Program-made: the position numbers and the translations under genes
Assembly (NCBI GenBank): GCA_963674835.2
Contig: CAXXKC010000003.1
Span: forward strand, 2,976,001-3,040,000
DNA from: G963674835 sp963674835
GTDB lineage: Bacteria; Planctomycetota; Planctomycetia; Pirellulales; Thermoguttaceae
Reading direction: 5' to 3'
DNA: 64,000 bases
The notes under the pieces: model-generated
Seen by the model: only the letters and a program-made list of their open reading frames with translations
The model's database searches: none
Told to the model about the DNA's origin: nothing
In this document: piece by piece, positions 22,999-31,386 of the stretch
Numbering within the stretch: the first letter of the stretch is position 1
Layout of the letters: each line of letters opens with the position of its first letter

Positions 22999-25689
22999 GT
23001 GAAGACCAAGGCCCTCTGCTGCCTCATCGTCATGCTCAACTCTGCAGCGCTCGCTTCAGAGAACCCGAAGACGCCCTGGCAATTCGACCCCCAGGGCTTC
23101 CAGAACCCGCCTGCCCTCTTCTGGCCCGGCTCCTTCTGGGTTTGGAACGACAGGATCGATGCCGCCACAATCACCGACCAGCTCCGCGAAATGCACGCCC
23201 ACGGCATGCGGTCCGTCTGCATGCTGCCCGAGCCGGCCGAGTTTCGGCCAACAACCATGGGCACGCGCCTGGAACCCACCTATCTGACTGAGCCCTACTT
23301 CAAAATGGTCCGAAACGCGGCTGCCGAAAGCCAGCGACTCGGCATGAACTTCTGGCTGTACGACGAAGGCGGATGGCCCTCCGGTAGCGCCTGCGGCCGC
23401 GTCACGCATCGCAATCCCAAGGCGGCCGCCAAAGTGCTCCGCTGCGAAGAAGTCCAACCCAAGCCCAACACCCCCTATGTCGTCCCTGCCGACGCCGTCT
23501 GCGCTGCCGTCTCCACCCAGGATGCCTGCCAGGTCTACCGCCCCGGCCAGTCGATCGGCAACATCCCTGCCAACGCGAGACTCCGTCTCTTCGTCGTCCA
23601 GCGGCGCGGCTACGCCGACCTCCTCTCCGCCGACGCCACCCGCACCTTCCTCGACCTCACGCACGAAGGTTACAAGCGTTTCCTTAGCGACTATTTCGGC
23701 CAGGCAATCCGATACACCTTCACCGACGAGCCTGGAGCTCTCCCGGCCAATCCCGACAGCCAACTCACCTGGACCGACGACTTCGCCCAGTTCTTCGCCG
23801 CCGCCAAGGGCTACGATCTCGTGCCCTGGCTTCCCAAGATCCTCGGCCCGGGCGTCCCCCCCGCCGCCAATCCCGCCGACAAACGCGAGCGAATCCGCGT
23901 CCTGCTAGATTACTACGACGTCCGGGCAACCCTCTTCCGCCAGCGCTACCTGGAGCCCATCCGCGCCTGGTGCGCCGCCAACCACCTGCAATCCTCCGGA
24001 CACCTCAACGGTGAGAACGAGCCCATCGGCAACGCCACCTACGGCTACGGGCACATCCTCCGCTCGCTTCGTGGGCTCGACCTGCCCGGCACCGACGTCA
24101 TCTGGCGGCAACTCTTCCCCGGCGTGGCCAGCCGTCCCTTCGCCAAATACGCCTCGTCCGTCGCCCGGCAGAAAGGCCAGCCGCTGGTCCTCACCGAATC
24201 GTTCTGCGTCTACGGCAGCGGTATCACCCCCACGCAAATGCGCTGGGTCACCGATCACCAGTACGTCCGCGGCACAAACGTCACCGTCGTCGGCTGCTAC
24301 CCGCTTTCCACTCGCGATCACCTGATGCCTGGCGAACGGCCACACTTCGGCCCCACGAACCCTCTCTGGCCGTACCTCGATATCTTCAACACCTACACGG
24401 CCCGCCTCGGCTACCTCCTCACCCGCGGCCAGCCCGTCTCTTCCATCGCCGTCTACTACGATGTTCGCAGCATTTGGGCTGGCGGAAGCGACCGCGAGCG
24501 TGCCATCCGCTTGCACGATGGCCTTGCCGAAGCCCTCCTCAGCCGCCAGCGCGAATTCGACTTCATCGACGATGACGTCCTCTCCGGCCGCGAAGGCCGC
24601 GTCGACAACGGCGTCCTGGCCGTCGGCCCCATGCGCTACGACACCGTCATCGTCCCTGTCACCGCCTGGATGGAACCGGCCGCGCTCGACGGCCTCGCCC
24701 AACTCGCCAAGAGCGGTGCCACCGTCATCGCCGTCGAGGGCATTCCGCAGGCCGATGGCGGCACAAAGAACCTCCTCGACGCCGCCGGAGTCTCCGCCAA
24801 GCCCGACCAGTCCGAGATTTCCGTCGGCCGCGGACGCATCGTCATCGCCCCGTTGGACAAGGCCGCCGAGCTCCCCGCTTCGCTGGTTCGCCTCGATCCC
24901 GCCTGCGCCGACATCCGCGTCTGCAAGCAGGCCGGCGACCACATGGCCCTATACTTCCTCACCAATCAGGCCGATCGCCCCGTCTCCGTCACGGCCCACT
25001 TCCAGGAAACCACGCCCGCCGTGGTGTGCGACCTCGAAGAAGGTCTACGTCGCCCCCTGACCACGCGAACCGACGCCTCCGGCTCCGCGGCCGATCTCGT
25101 CTTTGAGCCCTGCGGCTCCATGGTCATTCTCTTCGGCAGCCAACCCGACGCCCCATTGCGTCCCGAAAGCGGCCAGGAACTGCTTTCGCTCAAATCCGGC
25201 TGGACCCTCCGTCCGCTACGCCAGTACCGCATAGGCGAAAACGATTACGAAGTCCGCTCCCTCCCCGACACCAAGGCCAAACCCGTCGAACTCGGCGATT
25301 GGCGCGACACACTTGGTGCCGGCTTCAGCGGCGATGCCGAGTACGCCACCACCTTCGATTGGAACCCCCAATCCGATGTCTCCGGCGCGCGCCTCGAACT
25401 CGGCAACGTTCAATACGTCTGCCAAGTCTTCCTCAACGATCAGCCCGTCGGCCGCCGCATCTGGGCACCCTTCGCCGTCGATCTCACCGGCAAGCTCCGC
25501 CCCGGCCGAAACCAACTGCGCATGATCGTCACCAACACTCTGGCCAATGCCCTCCTCGACCCGGCCGCCCGCGAGCATTTTGCCCACCTGAAAAAGGGCC
25601 TCTGCTACGACGACCGCGCCGCCAAGTTCGAGCAAGAAAGCCTCCCCAGCGGCCTCCTCGGCCCCGTCCGCATCGTCCAAACCAAGTAA
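22999..25689 (+). CDS. Secreted alpha-L-rhamnosidase-like glycoside hydrolase (GH106-like)
   Basis: 896 residues from a GTG start. The N-terminal signal (MKTKALCCLIVMLNSAALAS) fixes this start; the frame to 22936 would bury the signal. The order is that of large GH106-type proteins: a TIM-barrel-like part (about 45-480; WPGSFWVWND, NFWLYDEGGWPSG, FTDEPGALPA), a Rossmann-like middle (about 520-700) and a galactose-binding-type C-terminal domain (about 790-890; YVCQVFLNDQPVGRRIWAPF). Conserved Glu in YDEGGWPSG and in FTDEPG are catalytic candidates by analogy. Predicted rhamnose release from pectin or plant glycosides fits the neighbouring beta-helix protein. Specificity is unproven. Confidence 0.78.
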   Translation: MKTKALCCLIVMLNSAALASENPKTPWQFDPQGFQNPPALFWPGSFWVWNDRIDAATITDQLREMHAHGMRSVCMLPEPAEFRPTTMGTRLEPTYLTEPYFKMVRNAAAESQRLGMNFWLYDEGGWPSGSACGRVTHRNPKAAAKVLRCEEVQPKPNTPYVVPADAVCAAVSTQDACQVYRPGQSIGNIPANARLRLFVVQRRGYADLLSADATRTFLDLTHEGYKRFLSDYFGQAIRYTFTDEPGALPANPDSQLTWTDDFAQFFAAAKGYDLVPWLPKILGPGVPPAANPADKRERIRVLLDYYDVRATLFRQRYLEPIRAWCAANHLQSSGHLNGENEPIGNATYGYGHILRSLRGLDLPGTDVIWRQLFPGVASRPFAKYASSVARQKGQPLVLTESFCVYGSGITPTQMRWVTDHQYVRGTNVTVVGCYPLSTRDHLMPGERPHFGPTNPLWPYLDIFNTYTARLGYLLTRGQPVSSIAVYYDVRSIWAGGSDRERAIRLHDGLAEALLSRQREFDFIDDDVLSGREGRVDNGVLAVGPMRYDTVIVPVTAWMEPAALDGLAQLAKSGATVIAVEGIPQADGGTKNLLDAAGVSAKPDQSEISVGRGRIVIAPLDKAAELPASLVRLDPACADIRVCKQAGDHMALYFLTNQADRPVSVTAHFQETTPAVVCDLEEGLRRPLTTRTDASGSAADLVFEPCGSMVILFGSQPDAPLRPESGQELLSLKSGWTLRPLRQYRIGENDYEVRSLPDTKAKPVELGDWRDTLGAGFSGDAEYATTFDWNPQSDVSGARLELGNVQYVCQVFLNDQPVGRRIWAPFAVDLTGKLRPGRNQLRMIVTNTLANALLDPAAREHFAHLKKGLCYDDRAAKFEQESLPSGLLGPVRIVQTK

Positions 25690-25781
25690 CCCCGATCCAG
25701 CAGGCGGAAGCCATACCGTCAACGCACAATGCGCCCACGGTGATCGCGCCTGCCGAGATCCGAGCGCCAGTTCAATCGCCA

Positions 25782-27143
25782 TCAAGACCCGCGAGTCCGA
25801 CGCGCCTTGCTCATTCGCCCTGCGATGCAGAACGCCGTCTCCAGCGACTGCTCGTAGTTGAGTCGCGGATCGATGTCGCTCTGGTACGCCCTTCCTAGAT
25901 CCGCTTCGCTCAGTCCCATCGCACCCCCGATGCACTCCGTCACGTTCTCCCCTGTCAGCTCCAGGTGCACTCCGCCGAGAATCGTACCCAATTCCTGGTG
26001 AAGATCGAACGCCTGGTGCAGCTCGCTCAAGATCTCGTCAAAGGACCGCGTTTTGACGCCGCTCTTGGTCAAGAGCGTATTGCCGTGCATCGGGTCACAA
26101 CACCACAACACGTGCCTGTCCGCGCGCAAAACACCTTCGACCAACGTCGGCAAGTACTCGCCGATCTTCTTCGCACCGAAGCGATGAATGAGCGTCAGCC
26201 GGCCCGGCTCGTTGTCCGGATTAAGAAGGTCGATCAGTGCGACCAGCTCCTCAGGACTGATCGACGGCCCGATCTTCACTGCGATCGGGTTGGCGATTCC
26301 GCGAAAGTACTCCATGTGCGCACCGTCAAGCGAGCGCGTGCGATCGCCGATCCATGGAAAATGCGTACTCAAGTTGTACCACTTGTCTGGCCGCCGTGGA
26401 ACGATTCGCGTTTGGGCCTGCTCGTAGTCCAGGTGCAGACCTTCGTGGCTCGTGTAGAAATTGACCCGGGTCAGCTCGTCCAGCCGGCGGCCCGCGACCG
26501 TCTCCATGAAATGAACCGCGTTGCTGATCGAGTCGATGATCTCCAAATAGTCCTTCGATTGCCCGGCATGGTTGACGAAGGCCAGATTCCACAACTCGGG
26601 ATGGTGCAGGTCGGCGAACCCGCCGTCGACCAACCCGCGAATGAAATTGATCGTCAACGCCGCTCGATGATACCCCTCCAACAACAGCCCGGGATCCGGA
26701 ATCCGATCCGCCGGACTGAACCGCGACCGGTTGATCAACGAGCCGCGATACGTAGGCAAGGTCACGCCGTCAACCGTTTCCGTCTCCGCCGATCGCGGCT
26801 TGGCATACTGCCCGGCAAATCGTCCCACGCGGATCACCGCCTTCCGACACCCGTAGACCAGCACGAAGCTCATCTTCAGAAGGATCTTCAGCTTGTTGGC
26901 GATGACCGTCGATTGGCAGTCGGCGAAACTCTCCGAGCAATCCCCGCCCTGCAACAGAAATCGCTCTCCCCGCGACGCCCCGGCCAACTGGCTCTTTAGC
27001 GACTCAACCTCCCAACTCGTCACCAACGGCGGTAACTCGGCCAAGCTTGCCAATATGGCGCGCAGCGCCTCCGAATCCGGATACGTAACCCGCTGCCGAA
27101 GCGGCTTCGACTGCCAGGAAGCGGGGGACCAAGGCATGCTCAT
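25782..27143 (-). CDS. 3-deoxy-7-phosphoheptulonate (DAHP) synthase, class II
   Basis: 453 residues of the plant/actinobacterial type II DAHP synthase, the first step of the shikimate pathway (phosphoenolpyruvate plus erythrose 4-phosphate). Signatures are FLLQGGDCSESF with metal-binding C69, the WCCDPMHGNT segment (about 330) and GGVHLELTGENVTEC near 375. The start is taken at ATG 27143; ATG 27137 is two codons in and equally possible. Type II enzymes are often feedback-regulated by aromatic amino acids through N-terminal elements; this one is about the usual length. It is divergent from the tryptophanase-like gene across 557 bp. Confidence 0.93.
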   Translation of the reverse strand: MSMPWSPASWQSKPLRQRVTYPDSEALRAILASLAELPPLVTSWEVESLKSQLAGASRGERFLLQGGDCSESFADCQSTVIANKLKILLKMSFVLVYGCRKAVIRVGRFAGQYAKPRSAETETVDGVTLPTYRGSLINRSRFSPADRIPDPGLLLEGYHRAALTINFIRGLVDGGFADLHHPELWNLAFVNHAGQSKDYLEIIDSISNAVHFMETVAGRRLDELTRVNFYTSHEGLHLDYEQAQTRIVPRRPDKWYNLSTHFPWIGDRTRSLDGAHMEYFRGIANPIAVKIGPSISPEELVALIDLLNPDNEPGRLTLIHRFGAKKIGEYLPTLVEGVLRADRHVLWCCDPMHGNTLLTKSGVKTRSFDEILSELHQAFDLHQELGTILGGVHLELTGENVTECIGGAMGLSEADLGRAYQSDIDPRLNYEQSLETAFCIAGRMSKARRTRGS

Positions 27144-27700
27144 GAGGTCACACGGGATGATTCGCGTCACAAGCCCAAGCACGTGCGCAAACACTCAATG
27201 CTCAGAGGGCTCTGGCAGCGGTAGGGCAAAGGAAGGAAAAGTGACCGTCACTGGCGCTGGGAAAACATCAGCGTCGCAAGCGTCGGCGGCGGGCGTCACG
27301 AGCCTCCAATCTCGATCTCTCAGTTGCCCCCCCATTATTGCCACAATCTCCGAAACCCGCAATGAACCACCTTGCTGTACCGGCATATCCCACTCCGCAG
27401 GTCCAGTCCTGGCGCGCCATCTTCTTGACGGTGCCCTACTGCTGGAGGATACTAGTTCGATTGGAATGCACAATGTCAAGCCGCGATCGGTGGGGCCCCC
27501 GGCTGTGATCACCGGTCGCGGTTTTACATTGTGCGACCTGTGCAAGCGTCTTGTGCTGCCACATCCCGTGTCAGTACCTGGCACAACCGCCTAAGGCCGA
27601 AGCACAACCTGCGGCTGCGGTCGCATTTCGCAGATTTTCTGCGGCAATCCGCCGGGCACCCGCAGGTGTTCTTCACTCTCAACTGTCAAAGGAGCTCTCC
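27144..27700. other. Divergent regulatory region, 557 bp, DAHP synthase / tryptophanase-like lyase
   Basis: It separates an aromatic biosynthesis gene (minus) from an aromatic breakdown gene (plus). It contains a long inverted repeat (27468-27534). On the minus strand TTGACA (27479-27474) reads into a weak -10 (TAGTAT, 19 bp away, or ACTAGT, 17 bp away), a likely start of DAHP synthase transcription. No tnaC-like leader peptide with a Trp codon or T-box was recognised. Confidence 0.5.
27468..27534. repeat. Long imperfect inverted repeat between divergent aromatic genes
   Basis: The left arm starts GCACAATGTCAAGCCGCGAT (27468-27490). The right arm (27512-27534) is its reverse complement with 3 mismatches in 23. 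They flank a GC-rich 21-base centre. Each arm carries an outward-reading TTGACATTGTGC or TTTACATTGTGC, so the symmetry overlaps a -35 box in at least the DAHP synthase direction. It could be an operator for an aromatic-responsive repressor, or a small palindromic mobile element. Confidence 0.7.
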
Positions 27701-29146
27701 GTGGAAGTCAAGCTGTCCAGCGGTAAGTTAATCCCCATCGAGATGCACAAAATCCGTATCGTGCAGAAGACGCAGCTTCCGCCCATACGCGAGCGGCTCC
27801 GCGCGATCGAGGAAGGCGGCTACAACACGTTCCTTCTGCGTACCCGCGACGTGTTCATCGACATGCTCACCGACAGCGGCACAAACGCGATGAGCGACAA
27901 TCAGTTGGCCGCCATGATGGTCTCCGACGATGCCTACGCCGGCGGCGAAAGCTACTACAAGCTGGGCGACGCCGTCAAAGAGATCCTCGGCTTCGACTAC
28001 TACGTTCCGGCACATCAGGGCCGCGCTGCCGAGCACCTCCTGGCCAAGATCTTCGTCAAGCCCGGCCAGGTCATCCCGATGAATTACCACTTCACGACGA
28101 CCAAGGCCCATTTCGAGATGGCCGGCGGTAAGGTCCTCGAGATCTTCACCGACGAAGCCCTCAAAACCACCAGCGACAATCCCTTCAAAGGCAATCTCGA
28201 CCTCGACAAGCTCCGCGCAGTGATCGCCAAGGAAGGAGCCAAGGGCATCGCCTTCATCCGCATGGAAGCTACGACCAACCTCATCGGCGGCCAGCCCTTC
28301 TCGATGGCCAACCTTAAAGAGGTCAAGAAGATCGCCGCCCCGCACAAGATCCCTGTGATCGTCGATTGCAGCCTGATCTCGGAAAACGCCTATTTCATCA
28401 AGCGCCGAGAGCCGGGCTACGCCGACGTCTCTGTCGCCGACATCGTTCATGAGATGATGGACCAAGCCGATCTCATCTATCTTTCCGGACGAAAGAGTAC
28501 CTGCGTCCGCGGCGGACTCATCGCCACGAACAATCCGGAGTACTTCGAACAGCTCAAGGCGTGGCTCCCCGTCTACGAAGGCTTCATCACCTATGGCGGC
28601 ATGTCGTCCAAAGAGATCGAAGCCATGGCCGTCGGCCTCCGCGAAATGGTCGATTACGAGGTCGCCAGCAGCTCGGCCGACCTGATCGCCTACTTCGTCA
28701 ACGAAATGGTCAAACGCAACCTTCCCGCCGTCACCCCGCCGGGCGGGCTGGCCGGCCACGTCGACGCCATGAAGTTCCTACCCCACGTGCCCCAGGCTGA
28801 ATACACGGCCGGATCCCTCGTGGCCGCCCTCTACCTCGTCTCCGGCGCGCGTGGCATGGAGCGAGGCACAATCTCCATGGACCGCGATGCCGACGGCAAC
28901 GACGTCCTTTCCGATGTCGAGCTCTGCCGGCTCGCCGTTCCGCGTCGCGTCTACACCGTCTCCCACATGGACTACGTCGTCGATCGTCTCGCCTGGCTGT
29001 ACGAGCATCGAAATCTGATTGGTGGGCTGAAGTTCACCCACGAACCGCCCGTACTGCGGTTCTTCACCGGCAAGCTCAAAGCCCTGAACAACTGGGGAGC
29101 AAAGCTCGCCGAAGCGTTCGAAGCCGACTTCGGCTCTCAGTGCTAG
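27701..29146 (+). CDS. tnaA: Tryptophanase / tyrosine phenol-lyase family PLP enzyme
   Basis: 481 residues of the beta-eliminating lyase family, which splits Trp (or Tyr) into indole (or phenol), pyruvate and ammonia. The GTG at 27701 follows AAAGGAG at ideal spacing. Family segments include YNTFLLRTRDVFIDMLTDSG, the PLP-lysine site at K265 (LSGRKSTCVRGG) and RGMERGTIS. The lysine motif differs from the usual K-K-D form (R-K-S here), so substrate choice between Trp and Tyr is uncertain. The aromatic amino-acid decarboxylase gene follows 66 bp later, and a likely joint transcript channels the same substrates. Confidence 0.85.
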   Translation: MEVKLSSGKLIPIEMHKIRIVQKTQLPPIRERLRAIEEGGYNTFLLRTRDVFIDMLTDSGTNAMSDNQLAAMMVSDDAYAGGESYYKLGDAVKEILGFDYYVPAHQGRAAEHLLAKIFVKPGQVIPMNYHFTTTKAHFEMAGGKVLEIFTDEALKTTSDNPFKGNLDLDKLRAVIAKEGAKGIAFIRMEATTNLIGGQPFSMANLKEVKKIAAPHKIPVIVDCSLISENAYFIKRREPGYADVSVADIVHEMMDQADLIYLSGRKSTCVRGGLIATNNPEYFEQLKAWLPVYEGFITYGGMSSKEIEAMAVGLREMVDYEVASSSADLIAYFVNEMVKRNLPAVTPPGGLAGHVDAMKFLPHVPQAEYTAGSLVAALYLVSGARGMERGTISMDRDADGNDVLSDVELCRLAVPRRVYTVSHMDYVVDRLAWLYEHRNLIGGLKFTHEPPVLRFFTGKLKALNNWGAKLAEAFEADFGSQC

Positions 29147-29212
29147 CGCTGCCCGCCGCCTGCTTGGTGAGCATCCCTCGCCACACTGGCGCCGATTATC
29201 GAGGAAACAGCC

Positions 29213-30634
29213 ATGAATGGAGACGAGTTTCGACGCGCGGGCCACCGCCTGATCGAATGGATCGCCGACTACCTTCAGAACGTGGAACAGTACCCGGTGG
29301 CCTCCCAGGTCGAGCCGGGCGAGGTCCGCTCGCACCTTCCGCCGGCGCCGCCTCTCAAAGGCGAGGCGTTCGACGACATCCTCCGCGACGTCGAACAGAT
29401 CATTCTGCCCGGGATCACCCATTGGCAGTCGCCGAATTTCTTCGGCTACTTCCCGTCCAACAATTCCGGCCCATCCATCCTCGGCGAGTTGCTCTCCGCC
29501 GGATTTGGTGTCCAGGGAATGCTCTGGGCCACTAGCCCCGCTTGCACCGAGTTGGAAACCCACGTCTTGGATTGGCTCGTCGACGCGCTCGACCTCCCGC
29601 AGCACTTCCGATCAACCTCCACCGGTGGCGGCGTCATCCAGGACAGCGCCTCATCGGCCGCCCTGTGCGCGATTCTCGCCGCCCGGGAACGCGCTACCGG
29701 CGGCCAAAGCAACCTCAACGGCGCCGACGGCTCCTTGGCCGCCTACGTTTCCTCCCAGACCCACTCCTCCGTGGAGAAGAGCGTCCGTATCGCCGGACTG
29801 GGCACGAAGAACCTACGGCTGATCGAGGTCGACGACCAATTCGCCATGCGCCCCGATCGGCTCGAAGAGGCAATCCTCGCCGACCAGAAGGCCGGCCTGC
29901 GGCCGTGCTTCGCCTGCGCCACGATCGGCACCACCTCTTCCACGGCCGTCGATCCCCTGCCCGTCGTCGGACGCATCTGCCGCCAGCACGGCATCTGGCT
30001 CCACGTCGACGCCGCGCTGGCAGGTACGGCCGGGCTGTGCCCCGAGTTCCGACACCTCTTCGACGGACTCGAACTGGCCGACAGCTACTGCTTCAATCCA
30101 CACAAGTGGATGTTCACTAATTTCGACTGCGACTGCTTCTACGTGGCCGACCGCTCGCAGTTGATCCGTACCCTCAGCATCCTGCCCGAGTATCTGCGCA
30201 ACAAGGCAACCGAGTCGGGCGCCGTCATCGACTATCGCGACTGGCAGGTCTCCTTGGGCCGGCGCTTTCGTGCCCTGAAGCTCTGGTTCGTAATCCGCTC
30301 GTTCGGCATCGAAGGGCTTCAGGAGCGAATCCGCCTCCACGTCCAGTTGGCCCGCGAATTTGCCGATTGGGTGCAAGAGCATCCTCGATTCGAGCTGGCG
30401 GCCCCCGTACGGCTCGGGCTGGTCTGCTTCCGCCACGTCGGCGGTGACGCCGTCAACCAGCGAATCCTCGACTCCCTCAACGCATCCGGCCGTCTGCTCC
30501 TTACCCACACGCGACTCGACGACAAGCTGACGCTGCGATTTTCCATCGGACAAACCAACACGCAGCGCCGCCACGTGGAAGCAGCCTGGCGACTCATCCA
30601 AGAAACGGCCGCTGCCGAATCACCGCCCGCCTGA
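29213..30634 (+). CDS. Aromatic-L-amino-acid decarboxylase (group II PLP)
   Basis: 473 residues. PLP-site residues match AADC/TDC enzymes: H184 stacking on the ring (SSQTHSSVEKS), D266 (LHVDAALAG) and the Schiff-base K298 in NPHKWMFTNFDCD. The reaction is removal of CO2 from Trp, Tyr or Phe to give tryptamine, tyramine or phenethylamine. The full-length N-terminus has the family start (FRRAGHRLIEWIADYL). Its place directly after the tryptophanase-like gene, with a LysE exporter gene ending 31 bp away on the other strand, suggests production and export of an aromatic amine or control of aromatic pools. Confidence 0.92.
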   Translation: MNGDEFRRAGHRLIEWIADYLQNVEQYPVASQVEPGEVRSHLPPAPPLKGEAFDDILRDVEQIILPGITHWQSPNFFGYFPSNNSGPSILGELLSAGFGVQGMLWATSPACTELETHVLDWLVDALDLPQHFRSTSTGGGVIQDSASSAALCAILAARERATGGQSNLNGADGSLAAYVSSQTHSSVEKSVRIAGLGTKNLRLIEVDDQFAMRPDRLEEAILADQKAGLRPCFACATIGTTSSTAVDPLPVVGRICRQHGIWLHVDAALAGTAGLCPEFRHLFDGLELADSYCFNPHKWMFTNFDCDCFYVADRSQLIRTLSILPEYLRNKATESGAVIDYRDWQVSLGRRFRALKLWFVIRSFGIEGLQERIRLHVQLAREFADWVQEHPRFELAAPVRLGLVCFRHVGGDAVNQRILDSLNASGRLLLTHTRLDDKLTLRFSIGQTNTQRRHVEAAWRLIQETAAAESPPA

Positions 30635-30665
30635 CCGCCCCAACCACCGCCGACATAGGCCCCGC

Positions 30666-31301
30666 TCACTCCCCGCTCTTCTTCAACAACGCCAGTCCCG
30701 CCCCCGTCACAACCAACATCGACCCCGAAACACCGTAGAGCGACCGCAAGAACCACGGGTTCCTCGCGTACACACGGATCCGAGCGGCAAACACTCCATA
30801 GGTCGTCAAAACGACCAATGCCGTCAGCATGTGGATGGCCCCCAGCGTAGCGATCTGCGGAAGCAGCGCATCTTTGGGATTCAGAAACTGCGGAACGATC
30901 GAGCCAAAGTAGAGCAGCGCTTTGGGATTGGCCGCGTGAACCATGAACCCGCCAGAGAGCCACCGCGTCCGCGACGGCGTTCGCTTCGCTTCCACGACGC
31001 CCTCGCCGGCCCGAGCCAGGGCAACCCACCACAAACGCAGCCCCAGCCAAACCAGATAGGCCGCCCCAGCCCACTTGATCGCTAGGAACAAGTGGTACGA
31101 AGCCAGGATGAACGTACCTAGCCCCGCCATCGAGAGCACGAAATACAGAACGTCGGCGCAGAGAATGCCAAGCGTCCCCGGCCCATAGCCCCGCAGCCCG
31201 TTCGACATGCCTGCCGACAACACGCAAAGCGCCGCTGGCCCGGGCGTCGCGGTCGCGACGACCGAAACCAACAGAAACGGAACGATTCCCTCAAGCATCA
31301 T
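30666..31301 (-). CDS. LysE/RhtB-family amino-acid exporter
   Basis: 211 residues with six predicted membrane helices. It has the family hallmark TPGPAALCVLSAGMSNG near residues 18-34, and KWAGAAYLVWLGLRLWW in helix 3. The start is the tandem ATG-ATG at 31301/31298; a GGAGA-like site lies upstream. LysE-type proteins export amino acids or other small amines. Converges with the aromatic decarboxylase (31-bp gap), so a role in exporting its product or an aromatic amino acid is an inference. Confidence 0.88.
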   Translation of the reverse strand: MMLEGIVPFLLVSVVATATPGPAALCVLSAGMSNGLRGYGPGTLGILCADVLYFVLSMAGLGTFILASYHLFLAIKWAGAAYLVWLGLRLWWVALARAGEGVVEAKRTPSRTRWLSGGFMVHAANPKALLYFGSIVPQFLNPKDALLPQIATLGAIHMLTALVVLTTYGVFAARIRVYARNPWFLRSLYGVSGSMLVVTGAGLALLKKSGE

Positions 31302-31386
31302 GGCCACAGTCTCCGCCTCAACCGAAAACCAATACCCAGTCCTCGGCCGCCCCCGCCATCCCGGCCAAGCACCTCTCACCCGCCCC

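Noticed and set aside
27144..27700. Search for a tnaC leader peptide or T-box upstream of the tryptophanase-like gene
   Set aside because: No short frame with a suitable Trp codon and Pro ending, and no T-box-like sequence could be identified.
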